DNA of 64,000 nt from Pelagibacteraceae bacterium AG-414-M23. Lineage in GTDB: Bacteria; Pseudomonadota; Alphaproteobacteria; Pelagibacterales; Pelagibacteraceae. Positions within the stretch are counted from its first letter, which is position 1. Every line of letters starts with the position of its first letter. Made by a program: the position numbers and the translations under genes. The notes beneath the pieces were generated by a model. It ran no database searches, was not told where the DNA came from, and was given only the letters and a program-made list of their open reading frames with translations. Location of the stretch: positions 20,821-84,820 of the forward strand of contig QCLN01000004.1 of NCBI GenBank assembly GCA_003214525.1, in the 5' to 3' direction. This document shows, piece after piece, positions 1 to 7,956 of the stretch.

Positions 1-1301
1 TGAGTTATAAAGAACTTACTTTATCTAGAGCAAATAGATCAGTAAGATTATTCAATCAAGTAGTTGATAGCTTATCAAATGGCAGACAGCCGGACAAAAA
101 AATTTTATCAAAAGTTGGATATTTATATAGAACTACAGCCGTTTATGGATCTGGTAAATTTGGTTTAGCTGACAGATTCAGAATTAAAAATCGTTCAGAA
201 ATTAAAGGACCATTTAGATTAGAAATGATGCTTGTTTATTTAGTGCGTCAGTTTACATTTGATCAAATTAATCATATTGCAAAAAATAAAAATCCTACAA
301 AATTTGTTGAATTAGATAGCGAAATTGCAAAAGGTCTTGGAATTGGAAATTCCACCGGACTTGGCATGGCTCCTTTTATAGTTAATCATCCAACCTTATT
401 AAACAACTGGGTACAATCTAGAGAAAGTATACTAAAAAAAATAAGGGAAATAGAAATAGTAAAAGAAGGGCAATTTAATATTTTCTACGATTGTTTAATT
501 AAGTCGATTTATAATGTAAAAAATTGGAATTCAGACAGTGAGTTTCAAAAAAGTAAAATTAGAGATTTATTAGAAGATTTAAATAAAACTATTAATTATT
601 TAAATGTAGTGGATAAAAAACAAAAATATCTTTTCAACACAATTTACAAATGGATAGAAGCCAAAGTTTGTGAAGAGTGCTTAGAATATTTGGTTTCAAT
701 GTTTATGGAGCCATTTGATGAAATTGTTAAAGAATTTATAGATAAAATGAGCTCAGATGAGGATAAACATTTTACAATACCAAGTCAGAGGACTGTTATT
801 CAGCTTAGAAATATTTTGGAAAATCATTACTCAGAATTAATAAAATTAGATTTTAATAAAAAAGAAAATAATCTTAATTTTTGGTTTATATCTAAAAATA
901 AAGAAGAACCAAGATTAGCCAATAGATTTGAAATGAATGGCTCAGATTTAGAACAGCCTTTGGCTATAGCAAGAGATATAAAAAAATTATATGAGAGAGT
1001 TATAGTTTCTAAAAATAGCCAAACTATTGCAGAATTTTTAATTGAAAATGATGATTTAAGACATGTTGTTAGAAGAGCTTTTATAATTGAAAAATTTCCT
1101 TACTCAGAAATTTTAGACAATACTATCGGGGAAAAATTAATGCCAATTGACATGTTGAGATTTAAACTTTCATTTTTTGGAGCTGTAAAATTTGATCCAA
1201 GATCAGATAAATGGTTGAGAATTTGCATGTTTCAAGGTGCCCCACTGCCAAATCAACTTAAAAACTTTGATGATAAGTGGGTTTACGATTCTTTAAATTA
1301 A
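1..1301 (+). CDS. Conserved protein of unknown function (5' edge of window)
   Basis: The reading frame is open to the left edge. The first bases TG fit an ATG whose A lies just outside the window, giving about 433 residues; a start at the internal ATG at 225 would drop 75 well-coding residues (MSYKELTLSRA...). The protein looks soluble and alpha-helical, with no signal peptide, membrane segment or motif I recognise. Its stop is immediately followed by the ATG of the DUF3726-like gene, so the two are probably co-translated. The function is unknown; being co-transcribed with a DUF3726 protein next to one-carbon genes is the only context clue. Confidence 0.8.
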   Translation, partial: SYKELTLSRANRSVRLFNQVVDSLSNGRQPDKKILSKVGYLYRTTAVYGSGKFGLADRFRIKNRSEIKGPFRLEMMLVYLVRQFTFDQINHIAKNKNPTKFVELDSEIAKGLGIGNSTGLGMAPFIVNHPTLLNNWVQSRESILKKIREIEIVKEGQFNIFYDCLIKSIYNVKNWNSDSEFQKSKIRDLLEDLNKTINYLNVVDKKQKYLFNTIYKWIEAKVCEECLEYLVSMFMEPFDEIVKEFIDKMSSDEDKHFTIPSQRTVIQLRNILENHYSELIKLDFNKKENNLNFWFISKNKEEPRLANRFEMNGSDLEQPLAIARDIKKLYERVIVSKNSQTIAEFLIENDDLRHVVRRAFIIEKFPYSEILDNTIGEKLMPIDMLRFKLSFFGAVKFDPRSDKWLRICMFQGAPLPNQLKNFDDKWVYDSLN

Positions 1302-1913
1302 ATGAGATCTTTAAGCGAAATTGAAACTATATCCAAACGCGCATCAAGGTCGAAAGGATTTAGCTGGGGCACTTCAGAAGAAGTAGGAAAGTGTATTAGA
1401 TTATTAGAATTATTTAGTTTACCTGGCGTTAAAAATCTCAGTCAATATCTTAAAAGTTATAATCAAAATAATTTTAAACAGCTAAAACTTGTTGCTAAAA
1501 ATAATAATTCAGATGGTAAATATCATTGTCCTATAAGCTCAGGTGTTAGCTTTTTAGACCAAATCAAAAAATTAGAGAAACATAATACAATTGAATTTAG
1601 CAAAATAGCATATCCACTTCTGTTTTTGCCTTTTGCAAGCAGAGCGTCAGAAATTTTAGGTAAAAGAATATATATAAAAATAGATGAAAAAGAATTTATG
1701 CTTAATTTTAATCAAAGTATTTTCTCCAATTATTCAAAAAATGAAATATTAGAAAATGCAAATGTTATTTCAGTTGCTTTTTTAGAAAACACAAATTCAT
1801 TTAGTGATAGTGAATGGAATGAAATGACTAAATTCGAAAACCAAACATTTGTAGATGAAAGTGATGAGCTAAAAAAAAAATCAGCTGGGGCAGGGTTAAC
1901 AGATAATGATTAA
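1302..1913 (+). CDS. DUF3726-like protein
   Basis: A 203-residue protein whose start (MRSLSEIETISKRASRSKGFSW then GTSEEVGK) resembles what I remember of the DUF3726 family: a short helical N-terminus followed by R-G-x-S/F-W-G and an EE-x-GK segment. No enzymatic motif is evident and no function is known to me for this family. It begins directly after the stop of the upstream gene (no spacer) and its 3' end overlaps the small CxxC protein at 1906, so a three-gene operon is likely. The family call is from memory of the N-terminal pattern only. Confidence 0.6.
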   Translation: MRSLSEIETISKRASRSKGFSWGTSEEVGKCIRLLELFSLPGVKNLSQYLKSYNQNNFKQLKLVAKNNNSDGKYHCPISSGVSFLDQIKKLEKHNTIEFSKIAYPLLFLPFASRASEILGKRIYIKIDEKEFMLNFNQSIFSNYSKNEILENANVISVAFLENTNSFSDSEWNEMTKFENQTFVDESDELKKKSAGAGLTDND

Positions 1914-2058
1914 TGAAGAAAAAAATCAAAATGAAATTGCAGACAGCAAATGTGAGGAATGTAAAAATGAAGATGATAGTGTTAAACAAAATTTAATACT
2001 TATAGGATATAAAGTTTGTAATTCTTGTAAAATATCAAAAACTATTTTTCCTATTTAA
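1906..2058 (+). CDS. Small 50-residue protein with two CxxC motifs
   Basis: ATG at 1906 overlaps the last 8 bases of the DUF3726-like gene and runs to TAA at 2056-2058, 50 residues (MINEEKNQNEIADSKCEECK...). It has C16-x2-C19 and C38-x2-C41, the four-cysteine layout of a small zinc ribbon, separated by 18 residues. The stop overlaps the 3' end of the convergent Yip1-like gene by 4 bases. Too short for a usual length cut-off, but the overlap with the upstream gene, the paired CxxC and the lack of any other use of the 140-base interval support it as a real third member of the operon. Function unknown; a zinc-binding partner of the two upstream proteins is an inference. Confidence 0.6.
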   Translation: MINEEKNQNEIADSKCEECKNEDDSVKQNLILIGYKVCNSCKISKTIFPI

Positions 2059-2600
2059 CTAATATTTGAAATTGGCAAAGAATTAATTCTGCTCATCACA
2101 AAAGATATGGATAAAAATGCAATTATCAAAAAAGATAAAAAAACAATCCCAAAAGCTTTAAAACTAGATTTTAAATTCAATATGTGCTTAGTAGAAATAA
2201 TTAGAGCCGCAAATATCCAGAATTGAGTTAAGAAAATTATAGGGATAACAAGTTCAGGAGTTACAGCAAAAAATCTTATTAAACCAGGCGCATGAGCATA
2301 ACCAACTCCAATAAGTACTCTTTTGAAAGGAATTTTTGAATTTCCATCTGGAAATAATTTTACCCCTATAACATAGATAAAAATTGACCAAATTAACCAT
2401 GTAATCAAAGCTGTTATCCCTGACACTCCGATTGATGTTTTGACAAAAGTATTTGCTGCAACAGCACCTGCTACACCGTCTAAAATCATTATAAGGATAG
2501 CAAAATAAATACCTGCTTCTCCAAAATATTTTGGATCTCTAAAAATATTTCTGTCTAGTTTTAAACTGCTAACTACTATATGTAAAAATTGTCCAAACAT
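2055..2600 (-). CDS. Yip1-family integral membrane protein
   Basis: About 181 residues from the ATG at 2600 (MFGQFLHIVV); a TTG at 2621 would add seven residues but has no better ribosome-binding site. The layout is that of Yip1-domain proteins: a short cytoplasmic N-terminus with an FRDP segment, then about five hydrophobic segments (near residues 30-50, 58-82, 95-118, 120-140 and 150-170), with the family-like GVGYAHAPGL stretch between the third and fourth. Yip1-domain proteins in bacteria are of unknown function. It lies downstream of the GcvT-like gene on the same strand but beyond a strong palindrome, so it may be transcribed only by read-through. Confidence 0.65.
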   Translation of the reverse strand: MFGQFLHIVVSSLKLDRNIFRDPKYFGEAGIYFAILIMILDGVAGAVAANTFVKTSIGVSGITALITWLIWSIFIYVIGVKLFPDGNSKIPFKRVLIGVGYAHAPGLIRFFAVTPELVIPIIFLTQFWIFAALIISTKHILNLKSSFKAFGIVFLSFLIIAFLSISFVMSRINSLPISNIS

Positions 2601-2623
2601 TATTTGTCTTTTTTTGAGCAATA

Positions 2624-2643
2624 AGGGGGAGTTAACTCCCCCT
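2624..2643 (-). terminator. Perfect 20-bp palindrome after the GcvT-like gene
   Basis: The sequence AGGGGGAGTTAACTCCCCCT is a perfect palindrome starting about 12 bases after the minus-strand stop at 2655. It is unusually GC-rich for this genome. It lacks a clear run of T on the 3' side in the minus direction, so it could be an mRNA-stabilising hairpin or a weak terminator rather than a classic intrinsic terminator. Confidence 0.5.
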
Positions 2644-2654
2644 CAAATAAATTT

Positions 2655-4013
2655 TTAGCCCTTTACAACTTCCCTTGTGTTTGCGTTGAAAGATTCTTTG
2701 AATGGAATATCAACTACAACAGCTTCAACAGGTGTTCCTGGGCTATTTGAATACTTTTCAGGTAAATGAACTTTAAATTTACTTCCAGTTTTACCTTTTG
2801 GAAAACCATTTGCATTTAAAGTACCATCGAAGGGTACATAACCCATTGCAATATTAGTTTTCTTTTCAGGATGCCACCAAGGAGATGTTATAAAGCCTAC
2901 CGGTTCACCGCCATCTTCTCCAGAAATTAACCAAAAATCAGGGGCATAATCTTCAATTGGTTTGCCTCCAAGTTCTAATCCAACGAGTTGCAGTTTGTAT
3001 GGTTTTTTTCCAGCTTTAATATCAGCCCCCATAGCTTCTAAAGCTTTTTTACCAACGTAATCTCCCTTTTTATTCCACTCACCCTTACCTGATAGTGAAA
3101 CTTGATAACCTAAATTGCATTGAAAAGGATTATGTTGATGATCCATATCTTGTCCCCAAGAAAGAATCCCAGCTTGAATTCTTCTGTGGTGTGCAGGTGC
3201 AATTACCATTAAACTATGTTTTTTACCCGCATCAAGAACTGCATTCCACATATCTTCCGCATATAAAGTGGACTCTCTTAAATAAATTTCATAACCAGCC
3301 TCTCCTGAAAAACCAGATTGAGAAATTATACAACTTCTTCCTCCAATTTTAGCTGAAGCTAAACCATAAAAAGGTATATTTTCAAAATCAACTTGGTCAC
3401 CACAAAGATCTTTCATTAGTGCTTTAGATTTAGGACCTTGGATTTGAACTGGCGATACATCTATTTCATGTATCTCACAATTAAATCTTCCATCAGCGTT
3501 AACTCCCTGTAAGTACATTCCAATATCACTGTCTGACAAAGAAAACCAAAATTCATCTTTTGAGATTCTTAAAAGAATAGGATCATTTAAAACCCCACCA
3601 TATTGGTTGCACAAGATAACATATCTCGCTTTCATAGGTGAAATTTTTGTTGCATCTCTTGTAATTACATAATCAACAAATTTTTCTGCATCAGGACCTT
3701 TAACTTGTATCTGTCTTTCTACAGCAACGTTCCACATAGTTACATGATTTACAATTGCATCATATTCAACCATTGCTCCACCATCTTCTGGTTTTACATA
3801 TCCTCTTGGATGGTAAATACGATTATATACTGTTGCTCTCCAGCAACCTGCTTTCATTGATAAATGCCAATAAGGTGATTTCCTTACTCTTGTTGAAATT
3901 AGCATTTCTACTTTTGTTGGCCCGCTTTGTCTTAAATTGTATGGGACACTTCTGTCAGATTGATCTACTGACGTTATGTGTCTCATTTTACTATAGTCAA
4001 ATTCTTTAGACAT
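2655..4013 (-). CDS. GcvT/DmdA-family folate-dependent aminomethyltransferase-like protein
   Basis: The 452-residue product belongs to the GcvT (glycine-cleavage T protein) superfamily, which moves one-carbon groups from amines or sulfonium compounds to tetrahydrofolate. Supporting segments are GGVLNDP near residues 139-145 (site of the folate-binding Asp, here D144), GFSGEAGYEI at 234-243, and a C-terminal GcvT_C-like part with GYVPFDG. It is longer than T proteins and than the SAR11 DMSP demethylase DmdA (about 370), with a 40-residue N-terminal extension. Its start overlaps the 3' end of the MetF-like gene by 8 bases, and both lie behind a betaine-type transporter, suggesting that it demethylates an imported methylated amine or sulfonium compound and that MetF handles the folate product. 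The substrate cannot be read from the sequence. Confidence 0.75.
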   Translation of the reverse strand: MSKEFDYSKMRHITSVDQSDRSVPYNLRQSGPTKVEMLISTRVRKSPYWHLSMKAGCWRATVYNRIYHPRGYVKPEDGGAMVEYDAIVNHVTMWNVAVERQIQVKGPDAEKFVDYVITRDATKISPMKARYVILCNQYGGVLNDPILLRISKDEFWFSLSDSDIGMYLQGVNADGRFNCEIHEIDVSPVQIQGPKSKALMKDLCGDQVDFENIPFYGLASAKIGGRSCIISQSGFSGEAGYEIYLRESTLYAEDMWNAVLDAGKKHSLMVIAPAHHRRIQAGILSWGQDMDHQHNPFQCNLGYQVSLSGKGEWNKKGDYVGKKALEAMGADIKAGKKPYKLQLVGLELGGKPIEDYAPDFWLISGEDGGEPVGFITSPWWHPEKKTNIAMGYVPFDGTLNANGFPKGKTGSKFKVHLPEKYSNSPGTPVEAVVVDIPFKESFNANTREVVKG

Positions 4014-4734
4014 ATTTATTCTCCATCAACCACTTATTAGTTTCCTTCAAGCCGCCGAATGTATAAATGTGAAAAAAATCAGTATGCGATTTAACTTTCC
4101 CTATTAAATCATTTGGGTCTTTAGGTTTCATTAAATCTAATGCCTTACTAAAATTAGATTTAAGAAAATTTAAGGAATTTTTTGCTCCTACAATATTAGC
4201 AAATTTAATCAGGCTAGTTATTTTAAGTGGCCCAGTAATTCCAACATGAACTGGTATTGTTTGATTAGAAATAAAGTCTATTATTTTCTGAGAGTCTAGT
4301 AACCATTGAGTTACTATGTAGTCAGCATAAGGCTTTTTATCTTTCATAGCTTTTTCTAATTTTGAATCGGATATATCAGGACTCCCCTCTGGATGTCCAG
4401 CGATTCCTATCTTCATCTGCTCAAAATATCCCGTTTCTAAAATTTGAATTGAGCTGTCAAAACTTCCAATGGGATCTCTGCTTCCTCCAATAACAAGTGC
4501 TTGCTTAACCCCTACATCTCTACATCTTGAAACATACTCTTTAAGTTGACCTTCATTTTCAATAGATCTAGCAGGGAAATGTGGTATTGGATTTAGACCT
4601 TTTTTGAGTAGTTTAGAAGCTTGTTCAGCGGTATCTTTATAGTCTCCGCCTGGGAGCATAGTTATATACACATCCTTTAAAGCTGGCAAAGTATCTAGGT
4701 CAGTTTTAGGTCCAATTTCCAATGAAAAATTCAT
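4006..4734 (-). CDS. metF: MetF-like methylenetetrahydrofolate reductase
   Basis: A 242-residue protein of the MTHFR TIM-barrel type: SLEIGPKT at the start (the family S-x-E-x-x-P strand), then YITMLPGG, PHFPAR (the P-H-x-x-x-R folate/FAD segment), ALVIGGSRDP (family L-x-L-x-G-D-P), GIAGHPEGSP (G-x-x-x-x-P-E-x-H-P region) and YIVTQ (matching the F-x-x-T-Q motif). It is about 50 residues shorter than E. coli MetF. Known role of the family: interconversion of 5,10-methylene- and 5-methyl-THF with FAD. Coupled by an 8-base overlap with the GcvT-like gene. Given that partner, it may run in the oxidative direction on methyl-THF, or serve methionine synthesis; that is inference. Confidence 0.75.
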   Translation of the reverse strand: MNFSLEIGPKTDLDTLPALKDVYITMLPGGDYKDTAEQASKLLKKGLNPIPHFPARSIENEGQLKEYVSRCRDVGVKQALVIGGSRDPIGSFDSSIQILETGYFEQMKIGIAGHPEGSPDISDSKLEKAMKDKKPYADYIVTQWLLDSQKIIDFISNQTIPVHVGITGPLKITSLIKFANIVGAKNSLNFLKSNFSKALDLMKPKDPNDLIGKVKSHTDFFHIYTFGGLKETNKWLMENKYV

Positions 4735-4797
4735 TACGGGATATTTATTTATTTTAAAATATCTGTCTATAAAAATCGGGTCTTAGAGACAAGAAGG

Positions 4798-5682
4798 TTA
4801 TCTTTTTATACCTCTATGCTTTTGTATTCTTCGACCATATTCTTGGGTGATTCTGTCAAAGATGATAGCTAGGGCTACAATAGCTAGCCCGTTAAAAAGT
4901 CCCAAAGCTAAATATTGATTTGATATAGCTCTTAGAATTGGTACACCCAATCCTTTAACCCCAATCATAGACGCTATAACAACCATAGCTAACGCCATCA
5001 TTATAGTTTGATTAACGCCAGCAAAAACCGTTGGAAGAGCCAAAGGTATTTGCACAGTTTTTAACTTTTGTAATTTTGTTGCACCAAAAGCTTCACTTGC
5101 TTCTATTGTTTCTTTATCGACTTCCCTTATACCTAAATTGGTTAATCTTATAACTGGAGGTATAGCATATATACAAACAGCAATTAAACCAGGAATTTTT
5201 CCAATACCAAGCAGCATCAATATAGGAATTAAGTAAACGAAACTTGGAATGGTCTGCATCATGTCTAAAATGGGAAGCATTGTTTTTTCAACTCTGTTAG
5301 ATCTTGCCATCAATACTCCTATTGGAATTCCAACAGCTATACACATAATTGTACATACAGTTATGATTGCTACAGTTGCCATGCAATCTTTCCACATACC
5401 AAAGTATCCAATCAACATAAAAGCAAGCACACTTCCAACTACAAGCTTCCAACTTCTTGAACCTAACCAAGCTAAAGCACCAAGTATCAATAATATTATT
5501 GGCCAAGGTGTTGCTAGTAATAATTTTTCTAACTTAATTAAAAAAAATAACAATGGATCAAAAAAAGCTTCTATACCATCTCCATATGCTCTAGAAAATT
5601 CTCTAAACGTATGATCAATTCCCTTTCTCAACTCCATAAGGGATGTACGTTCCATCACTGGAAATTTATTTAAAAATTCCAT
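4798..5682 (-). CDS. proW: Glycine-betaine/proline-type ABC permease (ProW/OpuAB family)
   Basis: A 294-residue inner-membrane permease with about six membrane segments and a BPD_transp_1 domain covering roughly residues 95-285. The EAA loop reads EASEAFGATKLQKLKTVQIPLALP (split here: EASEAFGA then TKLQKLKTVQ then IPLALP), which is the ATPase-contact motif, and VNQTIMMALAMVVIASMIG is typical of ProW/OpuAB. It imports quaternary amines together with the binding protein at 5742. No ATPase gene lies beside it, unlike the system at 38707-42304. A strong terminator-like hairpin separates it from the binding-protein gene. Substrate is likely betaine or a related amine, by family and context. Confidence 0.8.
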   Translation of the reverse strand: MEFLNKFPVMERTSLMELRKGIDHTFREFSRAYGDGIEAFFDPLLFFLIKLEKLLLATPWPIILLILGALAWLGSRSWKLVVGSVLAFMLIGYFGMWKDCMATVAIITVCTIMCIAVGIPIGVLMARSNRVEKTMLPILDMMQTIPSFVYLIPILMLLGIGKIPGLIAVCIYAIPPVIRLTNLGIREVDKETIEASEAFGATKLQKLKTVQIPLALPTVFAGVNQTIMMALAMVVIASMIGVKGLGVPILRAISNQYLALGLFNGLAIVALAIIFDRITQEYGRRIQKHRGIKR

Positions 5683-5698
5683 TTAATTCCTAAAAAAT

Positions 5699-5728
5699 TA
5701 ACGAGCCTATAATTAAATAGGCTCGTTA
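5699..5728 (-). terminator. Intrinsic terminator/attenuator between binding protein and permease
   Basis: Perfect 12-bp stem (TAACGAGCCTAT at 5699-5710 with ATAGGCTCGTTA at 5717-5728) and a 6-base loop. On the minus strand it is followed directly by a run of six T (AATTTTTTAG). It sits 13 bases after the stop of the binding-protein gene and before the permease start, so it should let only part of the transcripts reach the permease. Confidence 0.85.
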
Positions 5729-5741
5729 AATAAATTATATC

Positions 5742-6761
5742 TTAAAGACCAGCTTTGATTTTTTTAGCAGCTGCTGAAGATACCCACTTAGTCCAAACAC
5801 CTTCATGCTTTTTCAAAAATTCAATTGCTGCATCTGAACCTTTAGCTTGGTTGTCTGCCATAAACACAAGCATTCCATTCATTACTTCACCTGGATAAGT
5901 ACGTTTTTCAACATAACTTAAAGCTTCTTTTCCTCCAGTTTTAGCAAAATTTGCTGTAACGATAGAATTAACTTCAGATTTTGTCCATGCAGTTGGTTTA
6001 GGACTCGCGCAATCTTGCTCAGCTAACGTTATACAATTGTCCCAATTATCTCTTCCTCCGAACGGCACTCCGAAATCAACTGGAATTAAACCATATTTTC
6101 CAACCATTGATGTTGGGTTCCAGTAATAACCAAACCAAGGGTTTCCTGAATCAGCCGCTTTAGATATTGTACCATCTAAACCTGCTGCAGAACCTGGATC
6201 AATTAATACCCATCCTTTTTTTTCCATTTCAAAAGCTCTGAAAAGGTTTGCATTAGCTAACTGGCATCCCCAACCTGCAGGACAACCAACAAATGCTCCT
6301 TTTGAAGGATCTTCTTTAGATGGAAACCATTCAGGATGTTTTAAGATTTCCATTGCTGTCATACCTTTTATTTTAGGGTGTTTTTTAACAGTTCCTGGAG
6401 TTATCCACCAACCTTCACCAAGACCAGTAATAGGTGCTCCATTAGCAATGATTAATCTTTTTTCTGAAACAGCTTTTTTTAAAGGCGTGTAAACAGCATT
6501 AGCCCATTGTTCTGGATTCATGTCTGGCTCACCTTTTTCATCCATAGAAGTAAATGTAGGCATAGTTGCGCCAGGTATAAGCTCAACCTCACAACCATAA
6601 CCTTTTTCTAAAATGATTTTATCAACGTTAGCCATTAATTCAGCCGACGCCCAGTTTTGCTCAGCAATAACCAGCTTTCCACATCCTGCGTTAGCAACAC
6701 CAGTAAATGAAGTGAAGCCTAAAACTACAAGAGCTGAAAGAATTATATTTTTTACTTTCAT
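5742..6761 (-). CDS. proX: Quaternary-amine ABC transporter substrate-binding protein (ProX/OpuAC type)
   Basis: A 339-residue periplasmic protein with a clear signal peptide (hydrophobic residues about 5-22, cleavage after ANA near residue 25). The mature part starts CGKLVIAEQNWASAE, a pattern of OpuAC/ProX/TmoX-type binding proteins, and is rich in Trp (GEGWWITPG, PWFGYYWNP), as expected for cation-pi boxes that hold trimethylammonium groups. Cys pairs suggest disulfides. RBS AAAGGGA lies before the ATG. It is divergently oriented from the betaine-methyltransferase operon with 139 bases between. Betaine, TMAO, carnitine or DMSP are all possible ligands; the exact one cannot be read here. 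Confidence 0.8.
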   Translation of the reverse strand: MKVKNIILSALVVLGFTSFTGVANAGCGKLVIAEQNWASAELMANVDKIILEKGYGCEVELIPGATMPTFTSMDEKGEPDMNPEQWANAVYTPLKKAVSEKRLIIANGAPITGLGEGWWITPGTVKKHPKIKGMTAMEILKHPEWFPSKEDPSKGAFVGCPAGWGCQLANANLFRAFEMEKKGWVLIDPGSAAGLDGTISKAADSGNPWFGYYWNPTSMVGKYGLIPVDFGVPFGGRDNWDNCITLAEQDCASPKPTAWTKSEVNSIVTANFAKTGGKEALSYVEKRTYPGEVMNGMLVFMADNQAKGSDAAIEFLKKHEGVWTKWVSSAAAKKIKAGL

Positions 6762-6814
6762 TATTTGTTCCCTTTTAATTAATTAAAATAGCATGAGAAC
6801 ACATTGAAAAAAAA

Positions 6815-6866
6815 AATGCAAATTTATTTCAACCACCAGTTGTAGACAAAATGTTTTTGCAAAGGT
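6815..6866 (+). promoter_or_regulatory. Candidate SAM-V riboswitch upstream of bhmT
   Basis: Upstream of the betaine-homocysteine methyltransferase gene, the leader has a CAAC (6830-6833)/GTTG (6839-6842) stem with a 5-base loop, a U-rich segment before it (ATTTATTT), an A-rich link (GACAAAAT) after it, and a closing TTTTTGCAAAGG segment whose TTTGCA can pair with TGCAAA at 6818-6823. This matches my memory of the SAM-II/SAM-V pseudoknot layout, and SAM-V is known to occur ahead of bhmT in Candidatus Pelagibacter. The 3' AAAGG would be a hidden ribosome-binding element, although it lies about 34 bases from the ATG. Not verified with a covariance model. Confidence 0.5.
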
Positions 6867-6900
6867 TTTAATTTAAAATTAAGATTAAAAATCAAATTTT

Positions 6901-7947
6901 ATGAAAAAAGATTTAATAAAAAGATTAAATGAAGGTCCAGTTCTTTGTGCGGAAGGATATTTGTTTGCAATGGAGAGAAGAGGTTATTTACAAGCGGGAG
7001 CATTTGTTCCTGAAGTTGTATTAGAACATCCAGAAGTAGTTTCACAGTTACATAGAGAGTTTATAAGATCTGGCAGCGAAGTTGTTCAAGCATTTACTTA
7101 TTATGGACATAGAGAAAAGCTTAGAATAATTGGGAAAGAAAAACTTCTTGAACAACTACAAAAAAATGCTTTAAAAATTGCTAAGGACGCAAGAAACGAA
7201 TTCAAAGATCTTGATTTATTGGTAGCCGGAAATGTTGCAAACACAAATGTTTATGATCCGAAAGATAAAAAAAGTAATATTGAATGTCAAAAGATGTTCG
7301 AAGAACAAGTTGCTTGGGCTAAAGAAGCTGGAGTAGATTTTATTATTGCTGAAACCATTACTTGGGTTGAAGAATTAAAAATTGCACTTAAAGTTATAAA
7401 AGATGCAGGACTTATTGCTGTTTGCAATTATGCTTTTAGGAGAGATGGCAAAACTAGGGAAGGAACTTCCCCTGGAGAAGCATGTAAAGTTTTAGAAGAT
7501 AATGGAGCTGATGTTGTTGGTTTAAATTGTTTTAGAGGCCCGAAAATGACAATGAAACTTTTGCCAGAAATAAGAAAAGCAGTTTCTTGTCATGTTGCTG
7601 CTTTACCAGTACCATACAGGACTACTGAAAAAGATCCTGGGTTTTTAAATCAAAAGGATGAAGGTTGCGATTGCATACCTGGAGGAAACGCATTCCCTGT
7701 AGCATTAGACAATTTATATTGTAACAGGTATGAAATGGCAGATTTTGCTAAGGACTGTGCAGAAAAAAAAATAAATTTTATAGGAATATGCTGTGGTGCA
7801 GAACCTCATCATGTAAGGGAAATGGCAGTTGCTCTAGGAAGAAAACCAATTTCTTATAAATACTATCCTGATATGTCCAAACATTATGCTCATGGAACCG
7901 ACTCATCTTTAAAAAAACATAATACAGACGCTGCAAAAACTTTATAA
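6901..7947 (+). CDS. bhmT: Betaine-homocysteine S-methyltransferase family protein
   Basis: A 348-residue homocysteine S-methyltransferase TIM barrel. The zinc/homocysteine-binding cysteines are visible: C210 in GLNCFRG and C297-C298 in GICCGAEP, the layout of BHMT and related enzymes. EGYLFAMERRGYL near residues 18-30 corresponds to the BHMT N-terminal substrate segment. Known reaction: transfers a methyl group from glycine betaine (or DMSP) to homocysteine, giving dimethylglycine and methionine. First gene of a ten-gene operon; the next gene acts on dimethylglycine-like products, supporting betaine as substrate. The leader carries a likely SAM riboswitch, so methionine/SAM status probably controls it. 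Confidence 0.85.
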   Translation: MKKDLIKRLNEGPVLCAEGYLFAMERRGYLQAGAFVPEVVLEHPEVVSQLHREFIRSGSEVVQAFTYYGHREKLRIIGKEKLLEQLQKNALKIAKDARNEFKDLDLLVAGNVANTNVYDPKDKKSNIECQKMFEEQVAWAKEAGVDFIIAETITWVEELKIALKVIKDAGLIAVCNYAFRRDGKTREGTSPGEACKVLEDNGADVVGLNCFRGPKMTMKLLPEIRKAVSCHVAALPVPYRTTEKDPGFLNQKDEGCDCIPGGNAFPVALDNLYCNRYEMADFAKDCAEKKINFIGICCGAEPHHVREMAVALGRKPISYKYYPDMSKHYAHGTDSSLKKHNTDAAKTL

Positions 7948-7956
7948 AGGAAGTTT

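Noticed and set aside
225..1301. Start of the first gene at ATG 225
   Set aside because: The frame is open to the window edge and codes normally from base 3; the true start is probably one base left of the window.
2655..4013. Assignment as the DMSP demethylase DmdA itself
   Set aside because: The protein is about 80 residues longer than SAR11 DmdA as I remember it and does not show its N-terminal sequence; kept as GcvT/DmdA superfamily only.
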